64,000 bases of DNA from Streptococcus timonensis. GTDB taxonomy: Bacteria > Bacillota > Bacilli > Lactobacillales > Streptococcaceae. This document shows positions 1 to 7,541 of this stretch, piece after piece; positions within the stretch are counted from its first letter, which is position 1; every line of letters starts with the position of its first letter. The stretch is taken from NCBI RefSeq assembly GCF_900095845.1, contig NZ_FMIX01000004.1, positions 1,185,501 through 1,249,500 of the forward strand. Reading direction: 5' to 3'. Made by a program: the position numbers and the translations under genes. Below the pieces are notes generated by a model, which worked only from the letters and a program-made list of their open reading frames with translations, made no database searches and was not told the DNA's origin.

Positions 1-937
1 CCTCAAATTCACGCTTGACTATGACATTATCACCATCTTGATTGTATTCTGCTTTAATCATTTGGCTAGGCACGGCCACCCTACGCTGACCCATCTTGAC
101 CTCCCACATAAACTCATCATAAGTTGTATTAAGAAAGTCTATTGTAGTCTTAGCATTGTCAAAGATAGACAAACCTAGTGGACTGTTAATATCTTTGTTA
201 TTCATGCCTGGAGGTTTTAGATAAGTGAATAGTGGACGACTCAATCTATTTAACTCCACAACTTCCTCTAAATCCTCATAAATTTCTGACAGTGGCACTC
301 TTGAGCCTACTGCATGCTTATTATCAGACCTGTATAGCTCGTTTGATACTGTGTATTTATCATTTGACCACTCATGAAATTCAATCAGTGTGTAATATCT
401 CTGCTTGTTGCCATCAGCTTTGATGGTCTTGGTCACGATTGCAGCACTAGACACATCCTGAGTGTTAGATTGCAATGGCAAAAAGACAGGCGCTTGAATA
501 AATGACACCCTTACACGGTCATCATCAATATAAGGCCTCATAGCAAGACCACCAAGGGCTAAACAACTCTCAAGGTATCGCTCAAAGTTCTTTGTAAATC
601 GGTCATCTTGTAGCTGTTGCTGGATAAACTTATTAGCTTGCTCGTTATCTACTTTAATTTCAGCCTGTTCATTAAATACAAGGCTTGCAATTTTCTTAGC
701 AGCTGTACGGCCAATAGGTAGGTGGTTGAAATCTCTTTTATTTTTAGCCCCATTACTATCTCTGTACTCTACTTGAGGATAATGGCCTGAAAAATACTTA
801 ATATTCTCTCTAATACGGTCATACTCTGCTGATGATACTGCTATTTTTGGATGATCAGTGATGTAAGTTAGGTTTTGAGTAGTCATCACATATTTACTCC
901 TTTTAAAAATATCTTTAATTGTTTGGACTATTCCCAT
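1..937 (-). CDS. Portal protein (copy A, 3' part outside window)
   Basis: This is the N-terminal 312 codons of the portal protein; the rest lies before position 1. It is identical to the same stretch of the complete gene at 34248-35756, described there. The start follows a Shine-Dalgarno (AGGAGC) just after the terL stop. Confidence 0.85.
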   Translation of the reverse strand, partial: MGIVQTIKDIFKRSKYVMTTQNLTYITDHPKIAVSSAEYDRIRENIKYFSGHYPQVEYRDSNGAKNKRDFNHLPIGRTAAKKIASLVFNEQAEIKVDNEQANKFIQQQLQDDRFTKNFERYLESCLALGGLAMRPYIDDDRVRVSFIQAPVFLPLQSNTQDVSSAAIVTKTIKADGNKQRYYTLIEFHEWSNDKYTVSNELYRSDNKHAVGSRVPLSEIYEDLEEVVELNRLSRPLFTYLKPPGMNNKDINSPLGLSIFDNAKTTIDFLNTTYDEFMWEVKMGQRRVAVPSQMIKAEYNQDGDNVIVKREFE

Positions 938-949
938 TACTAGCTCCTT

Positions 950-2248
950 TTAGGCTTTTAGATTTAACTCTCTAGCGTTATCTAGGACAAAATACTTGAA
1001 ACCATCTACCGTGTGGTCATCTTCCTTGATGACTTTAGGGTCATCTGTGTTGATGGTCTTGTCATCATATCGGTACATCTTATGCTCCTCAATGAATACC
1101 CTGTTATTTTGGGTATCAAGGTAATAAAAACGCCCCTCAGCTAGTAAGCTAATGACCATGTCTATCATAGTCTGATTTTTCTTCTTAGCAACTGGGTGCC
1201 AGCGTTCTCCATAATCTCTGAAATATTGGTTTCTCAAAGCTCCCTCTGCACTATCAATGGTCATCTTGAGTTTAGGTACTCTGTACTGTTTCATGACCTT
1301 ATCTATAAAATCATGTACCATCACAGATAGCTCACTAGGGGCTTTCTTGATGGTTTTTCCAGCTGGTGAGTAGTAGAAAGTATCAAGCAATATGACCTTA
1401 CCTTTTGCTGTGAGTCCATAAGCTCCACAGGTGGTTGCTGATTGCTGGTGTCCAGTATCCATAGCAAATGATATGCCTATTAGCTTATCATCAGTAGGGA
1501 GGCTCTCTAGTGGTTTAAAATAGCTCATGTTATAGACATGATTACCTAAACCGATAACCTCACCCAAATACATCCATCTGTAATAGTCAGGGTCAGTTTC
1601 TTTATAGCGCTCTATCTTCTCAATCATCTGCCTAGACAAAAAGCCTAGTCTATCATCAAGGTAGGTGCTATGATGGATCATGTAAGTAGGGTCACTAGCT
1701 TTCTCAGCTACCCACTCATTTATCCAGTCATAGGGATTGCGTGGAGGGTTGTAAGTGAAATAGACTTTAACCTCTTTACCGTTTGGCAATTCTTGACGGA
1801 TGAAAGTATCCTCAACTATGTCAATATCCTCACGGCCAGCAAACTCAGCAAGCTCCTCAAACCATACAGCCATGACATAGCCTTTAGCTATTTTTTGTGA
1901 CTTGAGTTTCATAGGGTCATCAACCCCATAGAAATAAAAAGCCGTTCCTGTCTTGATATGAGTTATCTGTAAGGGAGATTTCCCAAACTTAAACTGATTA
2001 GCTAAGCCCATCTCATAGATAGCCCATCTAATCTGCTCATATACTGACATTCTCAAGTACTTGCCTACTTTGCGTAAGACTACCACATTACCCATGGGGT
2101 CATTGATAAAGTCATTCACAAGGTCAATAGAGACCACTGATGACTTAGTAGAGGCACGGCCACCCTTTAGCACTACATGGCTCTTGGGTGTAAAGAGGAC
2201 TTCATCAAATACTGGGTTAATCAATTTGGCTAGGTTCAGTGTTACCAT
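950..2248 (-). CDS. terL: Terminase large subunit, PBSX type (copy A)
   Basis: This is the ATPase and nuclease that drives phage DNA into proheads and cuts it. The N-terminal ATPase has a Walker A-like GGRASTKSS at residues 29-37 and a Walker B-like VMAVWFEE at 125-132. Acidic residues of the RNase H-like nuclease sit in MDTGHQ and TIDSAEG in the C-terminal half. A TTG six codons upstream would extend the frame, but the Shine-Dalgarno (TAGGAG) lies within that extension and points to the ATG at 2248, giving 432 aa. The start overlaps the end of terS, so the subunits are translationally coupled. Portal follows directly. Confidence 0.92.
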   Translation of the reverse strand: MVTLNLAKLINPVFDEVLFTPKSHVVLKGGRASTKSSVVSIDLVNDFINDPMGNVVVLRKVGKYLRMSVYEQIRWAIYEMGLANQFKFGKSPLQITHIKTGTAFYFYGVDDPMKLKSQKIAKGYVMAVWFEELAEFAGREDIDIVEDTFIRQELPNGKEVKVYFTYNPPRNPYDWINEWVAEKASDPTYMIHHSTYLDDRLGFLSRQMIEKIERYKETDPDYYRWMYLGEVIGLGNHVYNMSYFKPLESLPTDDKLIGISFAMDTGHQQSATTCGAYGLTAKGKVILLDTFYYSPAGKTIKKAPSELSVMVHDFIDKVMKQYRVPKLKMTIDSAEGALRNQYFRDYGERWHPVAKKKNQTMIDMVISLLAEGRFYYLDTQNNRVFIEEHKMYRYDDKTINTDDPKVIKEDDHTVDGFKYFVLDNARELNLKA

Positions 2249-2717
2249 TGTACTCACTCCTATCAAATGTAAATCCAGTTATGACTGTATCATCCTCATC
2301 ATTAGAGCCTAACTGTGCCTTGAGGTTTTCGATTTCAAGCCTTAGTTTCTTATCAGCTAACTCTAAATCTCTGAAAGCCATATTGTTCATTCCATCTAAA
2401 GCTGACAAGAATGCTGTTGAATTAGCTTGTCTCACTCCCTCAATCTCAATACTTGCTCTAGCTTTGTTTTTTAGCCATTCATACTCATTGAAAGCCTGCT
2501 CTCTAGACCATAGAGCCATGTTTGAGAATTGTTTCAATAATTCTCTGTACCTTGACAAAACCTTTACATTTTGGAGCAAGACGGCTGCTTTGCTATCAAC
2601 ACTGCTATCTAGCCATTTTTTTGATGATGGATAGGCTTGTCTATATGCTTGTCTTTGAGATAGTCCAGTGATTATCCCTTGTACAAACAGCTCCTGTTTT
2701 GGGGTTAATTTATCCAC
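2217..2717 (-). CDS. terS: Terminase small subunit (copy A)
   Basis: This is the 166-aa DNA-recognition subunit of the packaging motor. The N-terminus (LTPKQELFVQGI, then SQRQAYRQAY) is the helix-turn-helix typical of Terminase_2 small subunits; the middle and C-terminus are charged and helical. The start is GTG with a strong GAGGAGG 11 bases upstream. It is the first gene of the packaging and head operon and follows a 313-bp gap where the pac or cos site would be expected. Confidence 0.85.
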   Translation of the reverse strand: MDKLTPKQELFVQGIITGLSQRQAYRQAYPSSKKWLDSSVDSKAAVLLQNVKVLSRYRELLKQFSNMALWSREQAFNEYEWLKNKARASIEIEGVRQANSTAFLSALDGMNNMAFRDLELADKKLRLEIENLKAQLGSNDEDDTVITGFTFDRSEYNGNTEPSQID

Positions 2718-2740
2718 TCACCAGACTACCTCCTCTCTGG

Positions 2741-2770
2741 TAAAATAAAAAAGCCACTCAATGAGTGACT
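2741..2770 (-). terminator. Intrinsic terminator upstream of terS (copy A)
   Basis: On the minus strand an 8-bp stem (GTCACTCA with TGAGTGGC) is followed by a run of T. It separates the upstream leader from terS, so late transcription must read through it or start after it. Confidence 0.7.
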
Positions 2771-3031
2771 TAATGCAAGCAGACTACAGACTTGCAAACT
2801 GATAGATACTACATTTGTTTTTTTATTTTTTGTAGTCATTTAAGATAGCGCCTGGAATTGAACCAGAGGCAAACCGTAGGAGCAACATTTTAGAGGTTTA
2901 CCGTAACCTTTACCACTACCATAAAGAGGCCGTAGCCTCAAAAACATAAGGAGATAATATCAAACCTTTTCAGCATTTGACACTATCATTTTATCAGATT
3001 TTAAAAACCGTGCTAACAATTTTTAGCCTTA
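2771..3031 (-). other. Packaging/late-leader intergenic region with tRNA-like T-arm (copy A)
   Basis: No gene is seen here. On the minus strand there are several stems in a row: GAGGC-TACG-GCCTC (stable UACG loop, about 2926-2939), a D-arm-like GTAG/TTAC stem, an 8-bp GGTAAACC/GGTTTGCC stem, and a T-arm-like TCTGG-TTCAATT-CCAGG (about 2851-2867). The T-arm is textbook. I cannot build a matching acceptor stem or a good anticodon arm, so this is not called a tRNA. It could be a decayed tRNA, a structured leader, or part of the packaging site. Confidence 0.45.
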
Positions 3032-3454
3032 TTAGTCCGATTTAGTCCGATTTAGTAAATCATTTAACTCACTAATAGCTAAACCTCTCCAGGTATAAAA
3101 TGTAGTTCTACTGATCTCCATCTTGTCACAAATGTCATCTACATACATCTTATTTATGTATGTCATCCGTAATACTGTCCTATACTTTGGATTTGATAGC
3201 TTATTGATCAGCCTGCTTAGCTCTAGCTTTCTATCTATGATTTCTTTGATGTCACGCTCTATCTCTTGTTTCATAGTAATTAACTGAGCATACACATCAT
3301 CAATTTTTCTAACTTGGCCACTTTGGACTTTTACATCAGTCCATTTAGGGCTTGAGAGTAGCCCAGCCTCAAGCTCATTGATTTCATCTATACGGCTTTG
3401 GATGTCCATGTCCAAGCTCTGTAACTCTGTCAAGAGTTCTTTAGCTTTGCTCAC
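3032..3454 (-). CDS. ArpU/DUF1492-type late transcription regulator (copy A)
   Basis: This 140-aa protein is helical in its first 100 residues and ends in a sigma-region-4-like helix-turn-helix (YRTVLRMTYINKMYVDDICDKMEISRTTFY split around residues 94-125). Such proteins (ArpU/DUF1492) sit just before terS in streptococcal phages and are thought to switch on late genes; position and domain fit. The start is GTG after AGGAGA. Confidence 0.75.
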   Translation of the reverse strand: MSKAKELLTELQSLDMDIQSRIDEINELEAGLLSSPKWTDVKVQSGQVRKIDDVYAQLITMKQEIERDIKEIIDRKLELSRLINKLSNPKYRTVLRMTYINKMYVDDICDKMEISRTTFYTWRGLAISELNDLLNRTKSD

Positions 3455-3466
3455 TCTCTATCTCCT

Positions 3467-3733
3467 CTAGCTATTCTTATTTAATAGTTCCAAAGTCTCC
3501 TCATATTTCAGATTGACCTTTATATTTTGTTCTTCATGACTAAGTCCAAAATTTCTTGGAAGTCTGAAATAAATGATAGTTGAATTATCATGATTTTTGA
3601 TAACTGAAAAAATGTGTTTGAGCCATTCTTTTCTAATCGCTATATTAGGAAAGACTACAAGCTCTGGCTTTCCCTCTTTAGTTGGTTTCTTTGTTTTTGC
3701 AGTTCCTAAATACGGATATTTTCTAGGTCTCAT
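3467..3733 (-). CDS. Hypothetical early phage protein, 88 aa (copy A)
   Basis: Small basic protein of unknown function. The ATG at 3733 (MRPRKYPYLG) was chosen over a GTG 11 codons upstream because GAGGAGG lies 8 bases before it. Its start overlaps the stop of the previous gene as ATGA. No domain was recognised. It is the last of a chain of overlapping small genes before the late regulator. Confidence 0.6.
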   Translation of the reverse strand: MRPRKYPYLGTAKTKKPTKEGKPELVVFPNIAIRKEWLKHIFSVIKNHDNSTIIYFRLPRNFGLSHEEQNIKVNLKYEETLELLNKNS

Positions 3734-3903
3734 TTTCCTGCCTCCTCTGCCATACACTGCAACCATACAAGACTCTCATATAAATCCCTTGCATGGCTCT
3801 TGATATTTCCTAGCTCATAGCTGTCTAGCTTATCTGAGTTGTTTATAATATCAATTTTTAAATTATTGATAGCTAAAATAAAATCTTTTTTCAGTTGGTT
3901 CAT
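3730..3903 (-). CDS. Small hypothetical protein, 57 aa (copy A)
   Basis: Reads MNQLKKDFIL... and ends ...QCMAEEAGK. It overlaps its neighbours by ATGA on both sides, which is the main evidence that it is real. Helical and mildly charged. Function unknown. Confidence 0.6.
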   Translation of the reverse strand: MNQLKKDFILAINNLKIDIINNSDKLDSYELGNIKSHARDLYESLVWLQCMAEEAGK

Positions 3904-4112
3904 TCTTCCGCCTCCTGAACTATATCCAGTACATTCAAAAGTTTATCTACTGATTTTTGAGTGATGGAGATATGATGTTCTCCAACATTGTAAGGAGTCC
4001 GCAAGAATAAGACATTAGCACCTAAAACAATACGACTAATATCTTCTATGTTGATGAGTTCATATTCAATATTCCCTCTATAACAAGATTGAATTTCAAC
4101 AAATTTTGCCAT
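3900..4112 (-). CDS. Hypothetical protein, 70 aa (copy A)
   Basis: No recognised domain. The ATG at 4112 (MAKFVEIQS) follows GAGGAGG at good spacing and overlaps the upstream stop as TGATG; a GTG one codon earlier is less likely. It resembles small beta-rich phage proteins of unknown role. Confidence 0.6.
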   Translation of the reverse strand: MAKFVEIQSCYRGNIEYELINIEDISRIVLGANVLFLRTPYNVGEHHISITQKSVDKLLNVLDIVQEAEE

Positions 4113-4639
4113 CACTCCACCTCCTCAACTTCAATCCCCTCGCAATTGAATACCCAGCCAAAACCAACTTGTTCTAGTTCTTTTCGGGTAAATTTACTTC
4201 TTAATCTGCTTTGTAAAAATCCTAAGAAATTCTCATCTTTAATACTTACTAGATACTGATCTACTGCTTTTAACTTTACCAAATACCTTTTTTCTTTATT
4301 GACTTCGTATCCGTCAAGTATGGCTTTTATCAATCTTTTTCTGTTTTTAGGTAGTCTAGCTTCTCTCGTCAAATGTTTTAATTCTGTGCCGTCTCTATCC
4401 GTTAACTCATAACCCCAGCCAGTTCTTGAAACATGATATAAAGCTGTTGCAACATCACCTTCATAATTTAAATTAAACGTTTCAAGAAATTTTGCCTCTT
4501 CCTCAGACACTTTGACTTTTTCGGGTTCGTCTAGTTCAGAAATAAGTTTTATTACCATATCTTTTTCGACATATTTAGTTTTATTCCCGAAAATATTTTT
4601 TAAACATTTTATCCGTTCAATCAATTCTTGTTTATTCAT
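4112..4639 (-). CDS. DUF1642 family protein (copy A, Gly variant)
   Basis: This 175-aa protein has the C-terminal pattern of DUF1642 (KRYLVKLKA..., then FTRKELEQVGFGWVF), common in early regions of streptococcal and lactococcal phages. Function unknown. One of the three A/B differences lies here: base 4222 gives Gly in NFLGFLQ, and copy B has Arg. Strong AAGGAGG before the start. Confidence 0.75.
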   Translation of the reverse strand: MNKQELIERIKCLKNIFGNKTKYVEKDMVIKLISELDEPEKVKVSEEEAKFLETFNLNYEGDVATALYHVSRTGWGYELTDRDGTELKHLTREARLPKNRKRLIKAILDGYEVNKEKRYLVKLKAVDQYLVSIKDENFLGFLQSRLRSKFTRKELEQVGFGWVFNCEGIEVEEVE

Positions 4640-4651
4640 TACTCTACCTCC

Positions 4652-4885
4652 TTACTCCTCTCCTATCAAGACATTTAGTGGGACACCAAAGAAACTAGCA
4701 ACATCCTGTACTTTGTATAAATTAGGATTTTTTATCTTACGTTCCCAACATGAGATACTTGACGCTGAATAACCTAATTTATAGGCAAACTCACTAATTG
4801 TCAAACCTATTTCTAATCGTTTTTGTCTCAGCATAAAAGCAAATCGCTCACGTTGTTTTTCTGTCAATCGTTTTTTATAGTCCAT
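4652..4885 (-). CDS. XRE-family HTH protein (copy A, Ala variant)
   Basis: This 77-aa single-domain DNA-binding protein has a Cro/C1 helix-turn-helix over residues 16-70 (LRQKRLEIGLTISEFAYKLG, then the recognition helix SASSISCWERK). The substitution between copies falls at the start of the recognition helix: Ala here (base 4764), Glu in copy B. It lies in the early operon, away from the cI/cro switch, so it is an accessory regulator. Confidence 0.75.
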   Translation of the reverse strand: MDYKKRLTEKQRERFAFMLRQKRLEIGLTISEFAYKLGYSASSISCWERKIKNPNLYKVQDVASFFGVPLNVLIGEE

Positions 4886-5210
4886 CTACATCACCTCTCA
4901 AATCTTGCTCTTTGACATAAGAACCATTGACCATTTTACCTTTTCGGTTCTTAATTTCATCCCATGCCATTTGAAAGCAATTAGAGATAGACCAGCCTTT
5001 TTGTTGACAATAGATAGTCAATACTACCAAAATATCTCCAACTGCGTCCATACCCTCGTTCTCACGATTTTTAAGATGTGCCTGGGCTAATTCTCCAGCC
5101 TCCTCGAATAATTTTAATGCTTGAGCTGTGCTATTGTCTGAGTTATCTAACCCTCTTTCTTTCGCCCAGTTCTCAACTCTATTTACTAATAACTCCATAT
5201 TAGTTGCCAT
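4875..5210 (-). CDS. MazG-like NTP pyrophosphohydrolase (copy A)
   Basis: This 111-aa all-helical protein has the MazG/dUTPase-like metal motifs FEEAGEL (residues 35-41) and DAVGD (55-59). The family hydrolyses nucleoside triphosphates to monophosphates. In phages it may adjust nucleotide pools or alarmone signalling; that role is inference. It overlaps the HTH gene by 11 bp. Confidence 0.7.
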   Translation of the reverse strand: MATNMELLVNRVENWAKERGLDNSDNSTAQALKLFEEAGELAQAHLKNRENEGMDAVGDILVVLTIYCQQKGWSISNCFQMAWDEIKNRKGKMVNGSYVKEQDLRGDVDGL

Positions 5211-5221
5211 TTTTTGCTCCT

Positions 5222-5269
5222 TTATTTCAAGTATGTAGGCATGTCATCACCTACTCTGATTTTCTCAAT
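5222..5269 (-). pseudogene. C-terminal remnant of a DUF1372-like gene (copy A)
   Basis: Fifteen codons read IEKIRVGDDMPTYLK then stop, preceded by GGAGG but with only an ATT in start position. The motif matches the end of the intact neighbour at 5710-6018 (AVGDEIPDYLKKR). It looks like the tail of a second, mostly deleted copy. Confidence 0.4.
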
Positions 5270-5276
5270 TGGCCTC

Positions 5277-5708
5277 CTACGCCTCTACTACTGGAAAGTG
5301 GATTTTACCAATAACTAGCGACCCTACACTGTAGTAATAGCCACCATTGCCATCATCAGCCTCACATTCTGCCAAAGCTATTGGATTTTGATTGTGGTAA
5401 ATAGTGACCGTATTCTCACAAGTGGTTCCGTCCCCATTGTCAAATTTTGTGGGTTCTCCGATTTTTACATCAGTAATGACTGCGTCTAGTGTGACATTCT
5501 TGAACTCTCCACCTGCTGAGGCACAGCAATCACTTTCTGACATTTCAATAGTGACCTTTGTCCCGTCCTCAAGTTCCAGGTGGTCTTTGTCCCACTTCAC
5601 AATACGCTTATAGAGTAACAACTCTTTCAGTTCTTCTAGTGAACCATAACGCTCATCTTTGCTGTCCCACATGGAGCACCATTCTGGTATTTCAATAGTT
5701 TTGGTCAT
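5277..5708 (-). CDS. DUF7448-like phage protein, 143 aa (copy A)
   Basis: The central SESDCCASAGGEF motif (about residues 57-69) is the hallmark of a phage family that I recall as DUF7448. Function unknown; the cysteine pair could bind metal. It starts 1 base after the preceding gene stops, with AGAGGT as ribosome site. Confidence 0.55.
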   Translation of the reverse strand: MTKTIEIPEWCSMWDSKDERYGSLEELKELLLYKRIVKWDKDHLELEDGTKVTIEMSESDCCASAGGEFKNVTLDAVITDVKIGEPTKFDNGDGTTCENTVTIYHNQNPIALAECEADDGNGGYYYSVGSLVIGKIHFPVVEA

Positions 5709-5709
5709 C

Positions 5710-6018
5710 TTAATTACCTCTTTTCTTCAAATAGTCAGGGATTTCGTCACCTACTGCCATGCTCTCATATTGTTCCTTTGTCACTAAAAACTTTCCATAA
5801 GAGGGCACTGTGACAGTATAGCGCCCCTCTATGATTTCTTTATCACTGATTTTCCCATGTATTCCTGAGCCAGCATTATCAACTTTATAAATAATTATAG
5901 GTTGTTTGTTAGTTTCAGGTTGTTTCTTGAGTGGTTCTATGTTACCTAAAATAAGCCCAGCCAAGAAAAATACAATACATATAATGGGGTGGTCTATATT
6001 ATCTATTAGCCATTCCAT
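5710..6018 (-). CDS. DUF1372-like membrane-anchored protein (copy A, Pro variant)
   Basis: The 102-aa protein has one N-terminal membrane segment (residues 10-25, IICIVFFLAGLILG), a short linker, and a compact domain ending VGDEIPDYLKKRGN. This matches the streptococcal phage DUF1372 pattern. Function unknown. Base 5988 gives Pro before the membrane segment; copy B has Ser. It overlaps rusA. Confidence 0.6.
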   Translation of the reverse strand: MEWLIDNIDHPIICIVFFLAGLILGNIEPLKKQPETNKQPIIIYKVDNAGSGIHGKISDKEIIEGRYTVTVPSYGKFLVTKEQYESMAVGDEIPDYLKKRGN

Positions 6019-6434
6019 CTCATTTCCTCAATTTCTATCTCTATCCTAGGATTTAAGCTGTAAAATTTGCCTACATCATGCAAAGCTATCTGACCATCAT
6101 CTTTAAAGACAATCCCTGACATGCTGTCATAAAGAGCTTTCTCATAGTTATCTATGTCAGGCTTTTTGTCTACAGGGATGATCTCATCTAGTAGCGCCTG
6201 ATGATATTTTTTGACCTTAGAGAGGTACTGAGGAGGCTTGATATAAAATCTAAGCCGTGCCCTCAAAGCTCCCTCAAGCATTGGCTGACCCATGTACTGA
6301 TTAGCAATGAGTAACTGGCAACTATTGCGCCATGCTTTCATGCCCTTATCTTCATAAGTCGTAGTAAAATTCCCACGTCTTGCAAATCTGGGGCGTGACT
6401 GTGGCTTTGGTTCAATGTTCAGGACTAGTTCCAT
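6006..6434 (-). CDS. rusA: RusA-family Holliday junction resolvase (copy A)
   Basis: This 142-aa endonuclease resolves recombination and replication intermediates before packaging. The N-terminal basic stretch PKPQSRPRFARRG and the acidic active site KPDIDNYEKALYDS (D93, D95) and FKDDGQI (D112/D113) are the RusA signature. It sits with SSB and Bet in a recombination module and overlaps both neighbours. Confidence 0.9.
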   Translation of the reverse strand: MELVLNIEPKPQSRPRFARRGNFTTTYEDKGMKAWRNSCQLLIANQYMGQPMLEGALRARLRFYIKPPQYLSKVKKYHQALLDEIIPVDKKPDIDNYEKALYDSMSGIVFKDDGQIALHDVGKFYSLNPRIEIEIEEMRWNG

Positions 6435-6760
6435 TCTAGAGCTCCTTTAAAACCTGCCATCTCAAAGAGGTTCTCTTTGTTCTCACGGACGAACTCAAAG
6501 AATTTCTTGATTTCTTGTAAGTCCTTGATGTTGTCTTTCAACCGTGTCAAGGAGGTATAAAAGACATCACTTTTTGGAATTGCCTTTATTTTGCACTTGT
6601 AGACTGGTTCAAAAAGATCACCATTCTCATCTAGTGTGGGTGCGGCGTCTTTGTTATCAAAGCTAATGCTCATATCATAATTTAGGGTCGTAACGACCTC
6701 TATTTTTTGTTTCTCAATGATGATAGCAATATTTTCTGTCACATTGATTTTACTTGTCAT
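6425..6760 (-). CDS. Hypothetical protein, 111 aa (copy A)
   Basis: No recognised domain: mixed beta N-terminus and helical C-terminus. It lies between ssb and rusA with its own AGGAG and overlaps rusA by 10 bp, so a recombination or replication accessory role is possible but unproven. Confidence 0.65.
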   Translation of the reverse strand: MTSKINVTENIAIIIEKQKIEVVTTLNYDMSISFDNKDAAPTLDENGDLFEPVYKCKIKAIPKSDVFYTSLTRLKDNIKDLQEIKKFFEFVRENKENLFEMAGFKGALEWN

Positions 6761-6788
6761 GTTCTTTCTCCTGTTAAGTTAGTATTTT

Positions 6789-7220
6789 TTAAAATGGCAA
6801 ATCATCATCAGAGACACTGAATGGGTCAGCAGGTTGACTGAATGGGTTGTTATTTCCTGTGTAGTTGTTGCTAGGTTGAGCTGGAGCCTGTTCCTGTTGT
6901 TTATTGCGACTCTCTAACAGAGCGACACTCTCAGCGACTACCTCGGTCACATATCTACGCTGACCATCTTTTTCATAAGATCTAACCTGTAAGCGCCCTG
7001 TGAGTCCAATAAGTGAGCCCTTGCTACAATACTGAGCAATGATGTCAGCTGTGCCACGCCATGCTTGAAAGTTAATAAAATCAGCCTCACGGTCTCCATT
7101 TTCATTCTTGAAATTGCGATTGACTGCAAGTGTACCCTGCAAGCTAGATACATTGTTAGGCGTTTTTCGTAGATCAGGAGGCGCTACAAGCCTCCCAATC
7201 AAAGTGACATTGTTAATCAT
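6789..7220 (-). CDS. ssb: Single-stranded DNA-binding protein (copy A)
   Basis: This 143-aa SSB has an OB fold over residues 1-105 (MINNVTLIGRLVAPPDLRKT start, FINFQAWRGTADIIAQYCSKGSLIG core), a Q/N/P-rich linker and an acidic tip SDDDLPF that binds partner proteins. It coats single strands and cooperates with the Bet recombinase. Confidence 0.95.
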   Translation of the reverse strand: MINNVTLIGRLVAPPDLRKTPNNVSSLQGTLAVNRNFKNENGDREADFINFQAWRGTADIIAQYCSKGSLIGLTGRLQVRSYEKDGQRRYVTEVVAESVALLESRNKQQEQAPAQPSNNYTGNNNPFSQPADPFSVSDDDLPF

Positions 7221-7539
7221 TTACTTTCCTCCCTGGATTTTCCAACCATTCAACCAGGTCATCATGATTGGCTTTGATATAGCGTTCAAATTCCTCAAAT
7301 TGTAGGATAGCCCATCTTAATCTGTGCATACCCTCTCCAGCTTTTGAGCAAAAACCACAAACTTTAAATATAGGCTCAATCGTATTAATAATTTCTACAA
7401 CTTGGCCATCAAGGTTCCATACATCATCTTGCTCTATCTTGAAATCTAAAATAAACTCATCTCCTAAATCATGGATGACTTGCAATCTCTTGCCATCTGA
7501 GTATATATAAATGCTATCAGATACTTTTCTAATCTCCAT
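7213..7539 (-). CDS. Hypothetical protein, 108 aa (copy A)
   Basis: Unrecognised. It has a CGFC motif mid-protein and an acidic helical C-terminus. It is coupled to ssb by an 8-bp overlap and starts 2 bases after the DUF1351 gene. Confidence 0.6.
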   Translation of the reverse strand: MEIRKVSDSIYIYSDGKRLQVIHDLGDEFILDFKIEQDDVWNLDGQVVEIINTIEPIFKVCGFCSKAGEGMHRLRWAILQFEEFERYIKANHDDLVEWLENPGRKVND

Positions 7540-7541
7540 AG

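Noticed and set aside
2851-2940. Suppressor-like tRNA (CTCTAAA loop)
   Set aside because: Anticodon stem and acceptor stem do not pair; only the T-arm is good.
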